NCBI GenBank assembly: GCA_904066235.2
Contig: CAJFCV020000006.1
Span: 4,278,001 to 4,342,000 of the forward strand
DNA: 64,000 nt
From: Bursaphelenchus xylophilus
Taxonomy: Eukaryota > Nematoda > Chromadorea > Rhabditida > Aphelenchoididae
Reading direction: 5' to 3'
Shown here: positions 53,074-64,000 of the stretch, piece by piece
How positions within the stretch are numbered: the first letter of the stretch is position 1
Layout: each line of letters begins with the position of its first letter
Translations under genes and position numbers: made by a program
Notes under the pieces: generated by a model
Databases searched by the model: none
What the model was told of the DNA's origin: nothing
Seen by the model: the letters and a program-made list of their open reading frames with translations, nothing else

Positions 53074-56000
53074 ATGTCGAAGATAACCTCATATCTGGTG
53101 GCTCCTCCGAATAAGAGTGCTAATCATAAGTATCAAACAAGAGCCAATGTGGAACGAATTACTGGCGTTGCAAGGAAGAATATAACGAATAAAAATAGCG
53201 ATTATCTGGTAGGCTATTTTACGATTCTTTGAGTTATAAGTTTAGGTGAGATTACTGGTCTTTTCTTCGTGTTTTCTTTGTCTTTCTTTGTGATATTTCT
53301 TTTGGTATATGTCTTGTTAAATTGCTATTGAAAAACCCGGTAGATCCTGTAAAAAATTAAGGAAAAATCTTGGATATTTCATACAATTTTACGGTCTCAA
53401 TGTGAGCCAAGTTTCGTCAGAATCCAAGCCATATTTATATCATTTCATATCAATTTCCCCATAAACTTTAGTCTTTCCTCTTGTCTAGCCTAATATCCAA
53501 ATATCATCCCTTTCCGTGGCAACCCTCTCCTCCTTTCTCCCCTTATCTTTCCGGAAATCCGTAAATCCTCTTTCCAAAAAATTCTCCCAAAATTTCATCG
53601 CCTGACCCCGAAACAATCGACAAAATTCAATACAGGCGCTGCGTAACACTCATTAATCACCGCACCGAATCTCCTTTTTCCGCACTTTTGTCGACGTTTC
53701 CGAGTTTTTTTGGCGCAGAGACGACGCCAATTCGGGAGGGGTGAGACTGTGAAAGGCTTGTCGATAAAATCCTCATGTACTCTGCGGAGATTTGCGAAAT
53801 TCGAAAAAGGGGCTGTCGACGGGACAATTTGACATTTGAGGTGGAGGCAATTGGATGTTGAGGTATCTAGCAATACAAATCAAAGGTAAAGTTTGAGAAG
53901 AGTAGCCCTGGAGAGGCCTGGAGAAGTGATCCAGGCGCGACGTTGAAGCTTGCCAGAAATCAAGATTAACATTTTCAAAGACCGATTTTTAACTCGCGCT
54001 TTGCAAAAGTGATCGAATTGTGGAGTGGAAGTCTCTTCCTATGTATGAAGAATAATATGATAGGATAAGCATCTACAGTTTTAAAAAAAAGCAGGCTTTA
54101 GAAGCTACAAGTTGCTTATTTTTAGCCTCATGTCAGCATTTCTGCAATTCAAATAAACGCCAGTCTTTGGACAAAAAAAGTAATTATGAGTTTGTAATTT
54201 GGTATCAAAAAATGTCACAGATGCGCATAACGAGCGTTTATTTTGCATCACTTAAAAAGTGATCATTTGCAGCTCCAAAAAGGCCTCAAAAAGTATCCTG
54301 GAACACTTCTTTCTTTTCAGAAACTCTAAGTTTTTTCTGTACGCCATTACTTTTCAGATCTACATGTATGTCTTTTGCCACCTTTCAACCTTCCAAAAAG
54401 TGTACATAAATCTAACTGTTGCGTATGCTATGTAGCACCTAAGCCCTACAAAGCCCGTCTCCAGACGCCTCCAACTCCCCTACAAATCTCATTAGCGGAT
54501 TCTGTGCGCGCTGTACTCCGTGAGGGGCGCCGTTGACGCTGGCGCAGCAAGCCGGGCGACGAGTTATCTATCCCCTTCCCAAATTTGAGACAATATATCC
54601 AGTGTTTCCGCACCGAAATCGCCGCCGATAATCAATTTTATCGTTTCGGTGCGTTGACGAATCTCGCAATTCGTTTTTTTGGGCGCGTCGCTGGCGGAGA
54701 TAATACGGTACGACAACACACACACAGCCAGCGGCAAAAGGGCACGGCAGAAGCCGTTTTTCTCGGGCGGGGAAACGAGGTTAGTCGTTTCAAATTTAGC
54801 CCTGATACCCCTAATTTCTTTCGCGCGCCGCACTCTTCCCTACAAGAGTGCACCGAATGTTTTTCCGTCGACGGAAAAGGGGTTTTGTAAGCGGAAAGTT
54901 CGACGACGGAATGCAACGGGAATGGGGATGTTGGGGTCTTGAATTTGAATTTCTTTATCGGGGGAAAGCCAACGTTGCAAGGCTCAAATTTTGATGAAAC
55001 TTGGGGCAAATAAAGGCTATTATTTCTTTGAAATTTTTGAATTTTTGTTGCTTGCGCGTTGCAGTATATCACCCAAAAGTTTGGCTCCTAATGCGGTCTA
55101 GTATTCGATTTTTTGGCTTAAAATTTACCTGGAAAGTGAGGAGAGTCGATCAGAAACAAACTTTTTGGCTATTAGGGTGTCCCATAAGTCTTGTGTATTT
55201 TCGGGTTTGAGAATTAAAGTCTCGTTTCGCAGGTCTAAATGAATGAATCCCTTAATGTTTGGTACTGTTGAGACCGCCATCTTTTACAATTATAAGCATC
55301 AGGTGGATTTTTTTGCAGCCTTGCTATGCATCGTTTAAAAGCGCAATTTCTGAGCTTCAAAACCGTATGTCCAACATATCTCGTAATGTGTCTCAGAGCT
55401 CACAAAAATTCCCACAAATCGACGACCCATGAATACACAAGACTTATGGGACACCCTAATATATTTCTTTGGATTTATGAGCAGAAAAAAATAAATTTCC
55501 GAGGAAAGTATCCACTATTTCCTTGTCATTTTGGTATGTCATCATTGAGAAACCTAGAGAAACTAAGAAAATAAATACTTGATTTGTGACCTATATTTGA
55601 TCGCGCTTGAAAAGTTCGAAGAAGATGTAGCGTTCTTTGTCATTCTGCAGCAATTTCTGTTCACACTAATACTTTACTTTTATTTTTGTATCATATTGAC
55701 CATGATGATGTTTGAAATATTTTTCTTACTTGCCTGTCCCTCTATGACCGTTCTCGCGACTTCCCCTGCATTCTGTTGTATTGTAATCCCATCTACAATA
55801 CCACAACCACTCGCCCCACCACATCTCCCAATGATAACCCACCGAAAATGCTTGGAAAGTAATTGTCAGACAGGAAGAATGATACGACAAAGTAATGAAT
55901 TGTTTCGTAGATAACCAGTTTTCGGAGCCGGGGGGAGAAACTGTTTGAAACGTTGTCGATATTTGAGAACTTTCTTTTTTTTTTGGGTTTTGGGGTGACC

Positions 56001-59000
56001 ATGTTAGGAATCGCAGATATACTTTTTAGTTGGATACACTTTTCGCCCGCCGATATTTCCTGAAATTGTTCGGTGATGGTCAAAGTGCGCGACCATCCCC
56101 TGATTCACCGCGAAAGTCTGGAGGAATGGGGAGGGATTTAGGTTACTGTAATTGGGGCTGCGAGTTTCTGTGGGGAATTTTGGGGAATTTTGAGGAAAAA
56201 AGTTTTTTTTCGATTTTACGGATTTTGTTGGGCGAAAATGTAATTTTTTAGGCTTCCATACCGTATAAGAATCTGTGTTTTAATCTTTATAATGCTTTAT
56301 TGTTGCACTGTCACCATAAAATTTATGATCTCTCACTTCAAAGTCATCATTTTTTAATCTTCGTTTTTAGGCTTTTTCTTTTTCAAAAATTGTAAATTTT
56401 TTTATTTTGATGTGATGATCAAACATCATTTTATGTTTTTTACAACCTTTACTACTTTGTCTACCCATATTTGATGCAAAATTTATAATTTTCGCCTTTT
56501 ACCCATCAAAATCATCATTTCCAAATTTTCGTATTTTAGAGTTATCTGTTCTTCTAAAGTCATCATTCTGTTTGCATAAGACTTCCTCTCAAAATGCTCT
56601 ACGGTATTCAAAAACACTTCATACTCTATCTACCCATATTTGATATCAAATTTCCATTTTATTCAAATCTCCCTTCACAAACTTTTTTATTTTTTTTCAA
56701 ATGTGAATTTTTGCAAAATCCAAAGTAAATTAGACGCCTTTAGACAGTAAATAAGAGAGTTTACAGTCCTTCCTGGGAGTGGTCACTCCCTTTTACCATC
56801 TCCTTTCGATCTATACAATGAAACAAGGATCCTGTTTCCCCTCCAATCGCTCGGCGACAATGGAGTTTTGTTCATCGAGTAGGCGTCAAAGGTCCTGCAG
56901 ATTGTCATCATATGACCTGTGGTTCCGTCTGATTCTATTTTGGTCACATTTTAACTTGTAATTTGTTGTATTTTCGAGATTTTTTGTCTTTTTCATGGAT
57001 AACATGACTAAAAATTTTGATTTCTTAAAATAAGGTTATTTCGATGTCTAACATAAGATTATTTTGCATTTTCTGGTGTCGTAAGAAATGATGTTCAACT
57101 GCTAATATCATTAAATTTCCCTATCAAACAAAAAAATCGCAAAAAGATCTGGAATTTTGTCAATAACCCCCGTTTTTAATGGGCTTATATCTTGCGAACC
57201 ATTAATGGGCACACGATATAGGTTATATGGACTGAGAGCTTATTGTGTGTGCTTTACGACGAGCTAAACGTTTTTGAAAATATTGAAAAAGTAGGGGTAA
57301 AAATTGAAAACTAAAAAAAATTAATTTTGGCCTGATTGTTTCAAAATTGTCCATAAAAAGTTGTTAAATAGTACTGTAAAAATTATTTTTCTGTCAGTTA
57401 AACCCTCATAAGGTACTGATCAACTAGTAATTTTTTACGTATTTTAAAAATCGCTTCCATTTCCTCCAAAATCCGATGATTAATCACCACCTTTCTTCAC
57501 AAAAATAAAAGTCCTGTCGCACTGTTGTATAATATCACCCTGTTTCTTCCCGCCGCTACATTTTACGGCGCCGCGCGGATTTTTTTTGTCATTTCAAAAA
57601 AATTTTTTTGGGGATAAGGCGCGCAAAGTGGGGAGATACGAAGAAGGAGAGGGGAGATAAAGAACAAATGTTGTTTCGTAAAGGGGAACTATCCGTTTTT
57701 CTGTAAGTTTGGCATGAAAATAGCGATTTTTTTTTTGTGGGAAATCGGTGTCTAATTTTGAGATTTTTTGGATTTTTGATGACTTTTTTTGTTGATTTTC
57801 TTGGCGAAAAAAGCCGGAGTAATATTTAACCATATATAAAATTTTGTTTTAAATCGTATTTTAGGCCGGTTAAAGAAGTTTTGTCTCATTTTTGGGCAAT
57901 TTTGTAATTGCCCAAAAAATTGTCTCAATCTTCCTCTAAATTGTTTTCATTCTGTAGGTTATTAGTTTTCTAATAAATACATGCTATTGAAGGCCGTATT
58001 TTACCTCTTCTCCATCTTAAATCTCTCATCTTTTGTCTCCACTAGCCCCTCTAGGATAAGATAAAAACCCAAATTTTTGGACTAATTTCCCCCTCAGGTC
58101 CCTCGATATGTCGTGAGGACATCGCTCAACGCCTCCACATCCCCGTTGAAGCCGCGGCCCATCAAATTCTTGAGGCCAATACGGCCAATTCTTGGCCGGA
58201 ACTCGAATGGAAAACTTGAGACAGATCTGTAAGTTTTATCGCAATTTTTTAGCGATTTTTCGGCGTATTTTATATAAAAATTCTTTCAGCGACAAGCCCT
58301 CAACTTCATCGCCTGCGGTCGCGAATTTCGGAAATGAGAAATTGAAGCAAAAAATCACCGAAAATCCCATAAATTACCGCAAAAATCGACCGGTTCCGTC
58401 GACCACCAGCGTCCCGCAACTCAACCTGATCCAAAAACAATTCGATTTGATCATCAACAATGCCGACTTCCGGCCCCGCGGCGACTGCACAGTGCGCCGC
58501 GTGAAAAATGATGATCGCACCGTGCAGGTGCCCGCGAAACGGCTTCGCACAGTGCACAGAAAAGAGCAAAATGGGAAATGCACAGTGCAAAACGAAACAA
58601 GAAATGCGAATTGCACTGTGCGGAAATTTGAGAAAAAAGGATTGCGCACAGTGCACAACGATGAACAGAGAATGGATTTCACAGTGCAACAAGAACAGAC
58701 AAACACTGACTGCACTGTGCGAAAGGACTCTTTCAAAACTGACTGCATTGTGCAGCCAAAAATCAGAAATGGCCGCTGCACAGTGCGAGAGCGCAGCAAC
58801 AATTGCGACACATCGCCCAAGCCCTCGACATCAATTCCAACTTGCACGGTGCAACCAACATCCTCTCCAAACATCCGCACTGTGCAACCATCAATTTCCT
58901 CAACCTCGCGCACCGTGCTCGTCGCACCGGATGGAAAACGCACAGTGCAACGCGTCTCGTCGCGTGACACAAACACGTCACTGACCGCTGATGGAATCGC

Positions 59001-59004
59001 GTAA
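53074..59004 (+). CDS. Tentative gene with periodic x-T-V-x repeat exon
   Basis: Proposed exons: 53074-53208 (M-S-K-I-T-S-Y-L-V-A-P-P-N, after a trans-splice-like TTTTCAG), 58098-58228, and 58290-59004; 981 bp, 326 residues. Junction phases fit and the last exon is open to a stop at 59004. That stop overlaps a good donor (GC^GTAAGG at 59001), so the gene may continue. The last exon encodes about 14 units of 10-11 residues with consensus [C/R]-T-V-[R/Q/H]-x7, built on a DNA word. The second exon is also open in another frame that gives C-R-E-D-I-A-Q-R-L-H-I-P-V-E-A-A-A and then stops. The minus strand is open for 200 codons across the same array. Whether this exon is translated at all is unproved; the 4.9 kb intron is long for this genome. 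Confidence 0.35.
53209..58097. other. 4.9 kb putative intron or intergenic DNA
   Basis: No supported exon inside. It holds a mariner-type MITE (55172-55459), a GC-rich block with overlapping frames on both strands (54470-54960) that looks more like a promoter than a gene, low-complexity AT DNA around 56300-57400, and a hairpin TTTTGGGCAATT/AATTGCCCAAAA near 57890-57920. Confidence 0.45.
55172..55459. mobile_element. Mariner-type MITE, 288 bp
   Basis: Terminal inverted repeats of about 27 bp begin TTAGGGTGTCCCATAAGTCT and are flanked by TA on both sides. The TTAGG-x-x-GTCC-x-x-AAGT pattern is that of mariner ends. No coding sequence inside. Confidence 0.85.
58487..58948. repeat. 33 bp periodic array of GCAC(A/T)GTGC
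   Basis: Fourteen copies of a 9 bp core start at 58487, 58517, 58547, 58580, 58613, 58646, 58679, 58712, 58745, 58778, 58844, 58877, 58910 and 58940. Every step is 30 or 33 bp except one of 66 (a lost copy at 58811). Nine are exact; five have one mismatch (for example GCACCGTGC, GCATTGTGC). The 21-24 bp between cores show no common sequence. Confidence 0.95.
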
Positions 59005-60110
59005 GGAATTCGGTGTCGTCGGTTGTTTCATTTTCCGCCCGCACTCTTTTCTCTCTCTCTTCTTGTCTTGATTTCCTTCTTCGTCGCGCTCCGAGTTCAG
59101 TGGGTGCGACAGGTTTCCGAGAAAGTGCACTGTTTTTTTGTTCATTTCGCGACAACTGTGTCGTCGGCGGACTTCCGCGTTTTTGCACTGTGCGCTGTCG
59201 AATGAGAAGATTGATGGGAGTTTGCACTGTGCGAAGGGGTGGATGCACTGTGCAACTTGGGGATCCCTCTTCCGCTCAGTGCAGCGACAAACGCTTGCTT
59301 TGTCGCCTTGGTGATTCAGGGGATCGCTTTTTTGACCTTGCGATGCAAATTTCTCATCGCCAAAATGATTTGGCTTGCACTGTGCAAAAATTTCTTCCAT
59401 TCGCGACATTCCGAATGTTCAATTTTCCGCACAGTGCATTCAAAATCTCCCCCCGTCTCGATTGCACTGTGCACTGAAAACAAACAAAACCTCGGGCGGC
59501 GATTGGCTGTCGCAGCGACAGAAATCACTTCCTGAAAACATTTCTGTCACTTCCAGAAGCGCGACAAGCCCTCCCTTTTGTCGCGCACTGTGCTTTTGAT
59601 GGGTCCTTCGGATCGTTTGCCGCCAATTGGATTTTTGTCGCGAACAAAGAAAAAAGGGAAGCGCGACAATGAACACAGTGCAATCAATCCACACGCACCA
59701 TTTTTCAAACCCAAATTTCGGTCCAAATTCGGGGGGAAGCGACAAAATTCGGGGAAGGAAGCGACAAAAATCCCATTTTTTGTTTTTGAGGCCGAAAAAC
59801 AAATCAAGTGCGATTTCATGGGATGTCGCGGGACTGCACCCTCCTTTCCTTCCGCTGAAATGCAATTTCACGCACCGTGCATTTTGTCGCATTTTGTTTT
59901 TGGGACTCGAAGGGGAGAAGAGATTTGGCCGCACCGTGCGGGGGAAGTTTGATTGCACTGTGCGGGAAAATGTTGATGAAAAGAAGGAATGCACAGTGCG
60001 TTTTGAAGTTTTTTTGCGCTTTTTGTTTTTGCACAGTGCAATCCTTATTTTTCTTCCATTTCCGACTGCACAGTGCAAAATAAAACCTCCGAAACGCCTC
60101 CAAATCCATT
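59005..60110. repeat. Unphased continuation of the GCAC(A/T)GTGC cluster with GCGACA words
   Basis: At least eleven exact copies (59185, 59224, 59245, 59377, 59429, 59464, 59585, 59955, 59991, 60031, 60068) and three variants (59673, 59872, 59931) occur in both orientations with irregular spacing and mixed frame. The word GCGACA or TGTCGC recurs about a dozen times between 59140 and 59890. Overlapping open frames here mix phases and I do not call them genes. Confidence 0.85.
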
Positions 60111-60328
60111 GTTTTTGATCCAAATTTAATTCACAACCATCTGTACCGATATTCTCGTTCCTCCAAATGTCATTTTATGTCATCGGACCATCCAATCCAA
60201 CACGGAAATCGCCCAATTCCAATGCATATGGGCTCTAGGTCGTTTGGGAAATTGATTCCGTCCAAAAAAGTTTTACCGTCGCACCGAAATCCCTCTCCCT
60301 CCAAAAGCGAAAAAAAACAATTTCTCCT

Positions 60329-60449
60329 GTGACGGATCAAAGGCATTTTGGAGGATATATGGGGGAGAAGAGGGGGACATCTGGCCGAAATGGGCTCCGC
60401 TCTCCTGACAAAACTTTCGGATCGCCTGGGATTTACATTGCGGAAGGTG
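60329..60449 (+). other. Possible exon, frame unresolved
   Basis: A stretch before a GTGAGT donor near 60449 is open in more than one frame (one reads L-L-T-K-L-S-D-R-L-G-F-T-L-R-K, another G-G-Y-M-G-E-K-R-G-T-S-G-R-N). It could be a further exon of the repeat-bearing gene, but no acceptor fixes the frame. Confidence 0.25.
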
Positions 60450-63340
60450 AGTGGGCCAAAAGTCGGAGGAGTGGACCGCGTTTTTACTCGGTCATATCAA
60501 TTTCGAATTCTTTTGAGGGAAATTCCGGGGTTTTTGAAGTTTTTACCCTTAGGGCATAAGGTTAAAATTCCGTTTTTTGTAGATAAAGTCTTACCAGTTT
60601 GTATACAGTTGTCTACCACGTTTTTGAAATTCTTCACACCTTTTGAAAAATCAATTTTGGGTATTGCCACGAAAACTTGAATTTCTTGGCATTGCTTTTT
60701 TTGCTCTCTAACAATTTTACCGCAATTTTTAAACCATTTCCTTGCATTTCCTATACAGTAACCTCCAAAATCAGCAAAAAAAGTTGAGAAAATACTGTAA
60801 AAATTCCCTACCGTCTAAAAACCCCTATTACTCTCCTGTACCAAAAATAACTTTTGATTACCTGGTCTTTTGACATTCCCTGACGTCTACAGGATTACCT
60901 TTATTTCCTCTATTCGCCCGATTTCACAACATCTTCCCTCTGCCCAAACATTGGCCCTTTTGTGGGCACGATTACGATTACCACTTTTACATTAGGGCCT
61001 TTGCTTCGACCGTCTTGAAAGGATTAGTTACCTAAGGGTCTAATCACAAGACTTACTGTCCTCATTTATTTCTAATTCCATTACTTTTTCGGCGGTTAAT
61101 TACTCGTTTTTGTGGGGCCGAAGAATGGCCTAAGGGCATACATGGTATTTGGAGTTTTACAGGTATTTCTAGTATACGTCAGGCGGCGTGGTAATCAGCA
61201 AAGTACTTGGTAATGCAGTTACTGTAAAAAGTTTGGGGGGATTCTGTTTTTGAAGGTGTTTTCGGGGGAAAAAATTTCAAATTTCGAAAATGTTCCAAGA
61301 GCTTTTGCTTTTCTTTCAGTTTCTAAATCACGCCCGAACTTTGAAAACCAAAGAACAGTAACAACTGTGACACAGCACCTAAGGCACTATTTTTTCGACA
61401 AAGTGCGGCTTGTTTTTTCCGGTTCATAACTTCGGTTCTAGACGTTTTCTGTTATTTTCGGTAAAAAGGGATAAAAACGGGCTCAAAAATGATGATTTTA
61501 AGGATAAATCTAGACTGAAATTCCCTTAGGCAATCATATTTTTGAAGATAAAGGCAGTTTAAATTTTAAAAAATTAGGTTACAACCCGTTTGTTGGCGCT
61601 TTTAAACAGTTTATCAGTATGTTATCAATGCTATATGCCGGCCGTTTGTTTGCTTCCTGAACCAACTTTTCCAGACTATGAAAAAGCTATGATTTCCAGC
61701 TGAAACTCTGCTGTTTGACCCCGTCCATTATCACACAGTTTGTCATAATTTGTAGGCAATTTAGGAACTGTAGGGAGCAGGTGTTAATTTTGCTGTTGAA
61801 TTTGGTACGGACCTTGGAAAAACTGCTGGTTTATATGTAAAGCTATACAATTTATGCCTTATCAAGCTTTGTCATCCAATTTTATTTGTATAGTTTTATT
61901 TTCTACTACATTTCAGGCTTTTTACTTTCAGAAATTTTGAGGTTTTTATATTACCTTAGAGATTACCCCAAATTTTTAAAATTTTGCCATAATTATTCAA
62001 AATTCTCGTTTATTAAGATACCTTGTTTCTCATTTCTTTCCGACCTGTTTGTGAGTGTAATAACAATTGCCGCGATATTAGAAAGCCAAAAAGACGGATC
62101 GTATTAACCGGTAAAGAGAGTAATATCGAGAGAATTAGAGACCGAATTAATCTTTCTTTCACTGTCCAAAATGGCTGATTGATGGGATTAGGAAGAAAAG
62201 AAAAGCATAGTACAGTTTTAAAGTCACTTTTCACAATGCATTGGATCATAAAATAGGGTGTTAAAAGTATAAATATGATGACATTTTCCATTTTTTTGCA
62301 CATATTTAGGCTTGAAGTTATATAAATTGCAAAAAAAAAAGATTTTTCTCCACTCAAAAAGTCAAAAACTCGCTTTTTAATACAGTAATCTGAAACAAAA
62401 CTACAAAAGAGTAGCGTATTAAGAGAGGGGAGATTTGAAGAGCCAAACAAAATGGAGAGAAAGGCGAACGAAAGCCAATGGGAATTTTTATAGCGGTCTC
62501 TCTTGTATGCACAAATGTCTGGCGAATTGCACAATTTATTGTAACCCTTTTACGGCCATCACTGCGCAATCCTCAGCATACGGCAATCTTGGACTGCAGG
62601 AGAAATTAAAGGCAACGTATTTTACGTCTTTCTTATAAACTTTCGAGGTGATTTTGGGGTTATTGATTCTTATAGTGATAGACGCATAACATTTCTAGCA
62701 ATAAAGCAACTAGAAACCTTGTATATATACAAAATAAATCGCAGAAAATCGAATATTTTCGATTGAAAAATCTTGACGATTTCTTGAAAGCCTAAGCCAA
62801 GGTTTCTGGATGTGTTTTAAAGTCTGAATCTTAATTGTTACTAAGCTTGATCAGATCAAAATCCAATGCATTTTTGTTCACTTCCTAGGTATTCTTGATA
62901 CAGTAAACCCCGTCAAATGAAAATAGTGCCTAGAGATGATCCTACGAAAGTCTAGCCAATCCAAGCGGCACTTACTGCGGCTTTTCCTCACTCCGACAAT
63001 CCTCATGTTCTACGTGAGCTCACGTCTGATCCTTCGCTTCTAAATCAAATAATAAACAAGTAATAATGACAATCATCTCACTTTTCTTTTTTTCCTCCTC
63101 TTTTCCTCAATCATTTGTTTCTAGAGATCGACAATTGGTCTCTCGGAGTGTTTCGTATTCTGCTGAAGAACTGTTTCATCACATTACTCATCATATTGCA
63201 AGAAAGATGCACCTGTACTCGAAAAGAGGCGAAAATTTCACGTATTGTTAATTCCGGAGATTAAAGAGCTCTGCTGAATCGGAGCGCTCAAATTTTTACT
63301 ATAAATTTGGCCACAAACTTGGAGCTATGGCCATTTTTTA
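60450..63340. other. AT-rich DNA, no gene seen
   Basis: Nearly 3 kb with frequent stops and scattered short frames on both strands. The frame at 62013-62534 (-) is Phe/Ser/Leu-rich, as expected from AT-rich noncoding DNA. No repeats with clear ends were found. Confidence 0.5.
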
Positions 63341-64000
63341 AATGTGTTCATTGAACCAATATTGTATTAAAAAAAAGTTCGGGTTTTATTCGAAATCTTC
63401 GACCTCTGTTACAGTAATTAATCCTGCCCATTCATTGCCGCCACTACATTCAAAATTGTCTCCTCCCAATCCCGTCTCCTCACAGTCCCCATCCAAACCA
63501 ACTTTTTTTCGAATCGGGCCTGTACATCGCTCCAAAATGCCATCAATTTATTTGATTTTTACTGTCCCAACTCTCCTCGGCCTGGACCTTTTCCCCTCGC
63601 CCGTTTTATGGCCATTCTACTGTAACACATGTCTTCTTTCGTGGCCGACAAAACTCGGGAAGCCATTAAATGCAAACAGACCGGCAGACTGTTCGCAAAG
63701 CGGAAAGGAGGGGATAGAAATGCCGGAGGGCAATGCCCGGCTTCGAACGGGAGATCTGTCCGGAAGAGGAAAGAAAGACTGTGGCCCGAGACCGGAGAGG
63801 GTTTCGGTTTCGTTCTGGGAACTATTCGAGGTTGGACCTGGGAGAGAGGGATACGAAGTGGATGAGTTATATGTACGTATAGGTTATGGTTACAGTGAAA
63901 TCTTTGAGATCTCAGAAGTAATCGTATTTTAAAAGCAATCTCTATTTTTCACCCTCCTTTTATCCAACCTATTCCATCCATCTGCACTCCATTTTTTTTT
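63341..64000 (+). other. Possible exon near window end
   Basis: From about 63610 to 63870 two overlapping frames look protein-like, one ending at a GTACGT donor after G-Y-E-V-D-E-L-Y (63871), the other starting M-S-S-F-V-A-D-K-T-R-E-A. Which, if either, is coding needs the sequence beyond the window. Confidence 0.25.

Noticed and set aside
54564..55072. Overlapping ORFs in a GC-rich block
   Set aside because: All frames are open at once, typical of GC-rich promoter-like DNA; no frame shows protein-like patterning.
58487..58948. CRISPR array
   Set aside because: The constant part is only 9 bp, the host is a nematode, and no cas-like genes exist; the spacing resembles but is not a CRISPR.
58374..58976. 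Minus-strand 200-codon ORF as a separate gene
   Set aside because: It is open mainly because the repeated core is nearly self-complementary; no splice or start context supports it.
58487..60076. V(D)J-type recombination signals or Transib ends, because the core contains CACAGTG/CACTGTG
   Set aside because: No nonamer at 12 or 23 bp, no recombinase gene, and uniform 33 bp spacing unlike paired signals. The heptamer match is most simply a consequence of the palindromic core.
59013..60123. Overlapping ORFs of 60-227 codons on both strands
   Set aside because: The 9-mer falls in all frames here and no frame links by splicing; GC-rich DNA with few stops explains them.

Overview
This 64 kb window is nuclear DNA of a nematode. 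The evidence is many short introns ending in TTTCAG, AT-rich intergenic DNA, probable splice-leader acceptors just upstream of some start codons, nematode-type proteins (a worm chemoreceptor, a worm nuclear hormone receptor, a CK1-like transmembrane pseudokinase, a lineage-specific three-gene family) and many small Tc1/mariner- and hAT-like non-autonomous elements. I cannot name the species. Exon models were built by hand from splice consensus, frame continuity and paralogue comparison. Where exon lengths are given, the summed CDS is divisible by three.

Layout. 1-5662: two tandem fatty-acid-amide-hydrolase-like amidases (the first cut by the window edge), the second with a 1.2 kb foldback element in an intron. 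5990-7135: an AKTIP/FTS-like inactive ubiquitin-conjugating domain protein. 7403-11407: a membrane receptor with a cytoplasmic CK1-like pseudokinase domain. These + strand genes have intergenic gaps of 327 and 267 bp, so an operon is possible. 11625-15126 (-): two small membrane proteins with a foldback element between them. 15843-21936: three paralogues of an unrecognised seven-exon family. 21937-26306: gene-poor, repeat-rich DNA. 26307-28270: a seven-TM chemoreceptor. 28560-31875: nested GC-rich repeats, including a hAT-like element with an 8 bp target duplication. 32024-39258: a short cullin with only the N-terminal half (+) facing a complete CUL3 (-). 41071-42253 (-): a small probable mitochondrial protein and a CISD3-type CDGSH iron-sulfur protein. 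43143-47105: a nuclear hormone receptor with a 1.6 kb foldback element carrying tRNA-like arms in an intron. 47189-51384: a small membrane protein, a secreted Cys-rich protein and a partial relative of the latter. 53074-59004: a tentative gene with a 4.9 kb intron whose last exon holds a striking periodic array. 59005-64000: mostly noncoding, with two doubtful exons.

The most unusual signal is at 58487-60076. The near-palindromic 9-mer GCAC(A/T)GTGC, with one-mismatch variants, recurs 14 times at exactly 30 or 33 bp steps inside one open exon, giving an 11-residue repeat around T-V on either strand. It then scatters without phase through the next 1.1 kb together with the word GCGACA/TGTCGC. 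The same 9-mer sits in a 268 bp inverted-repeat element at 12255-12522 and at isolated sites elsewhere. The other notable findings are the C-terminally truncated cullin, the receptor pseudokinase, and the tRNA-like foldback element.
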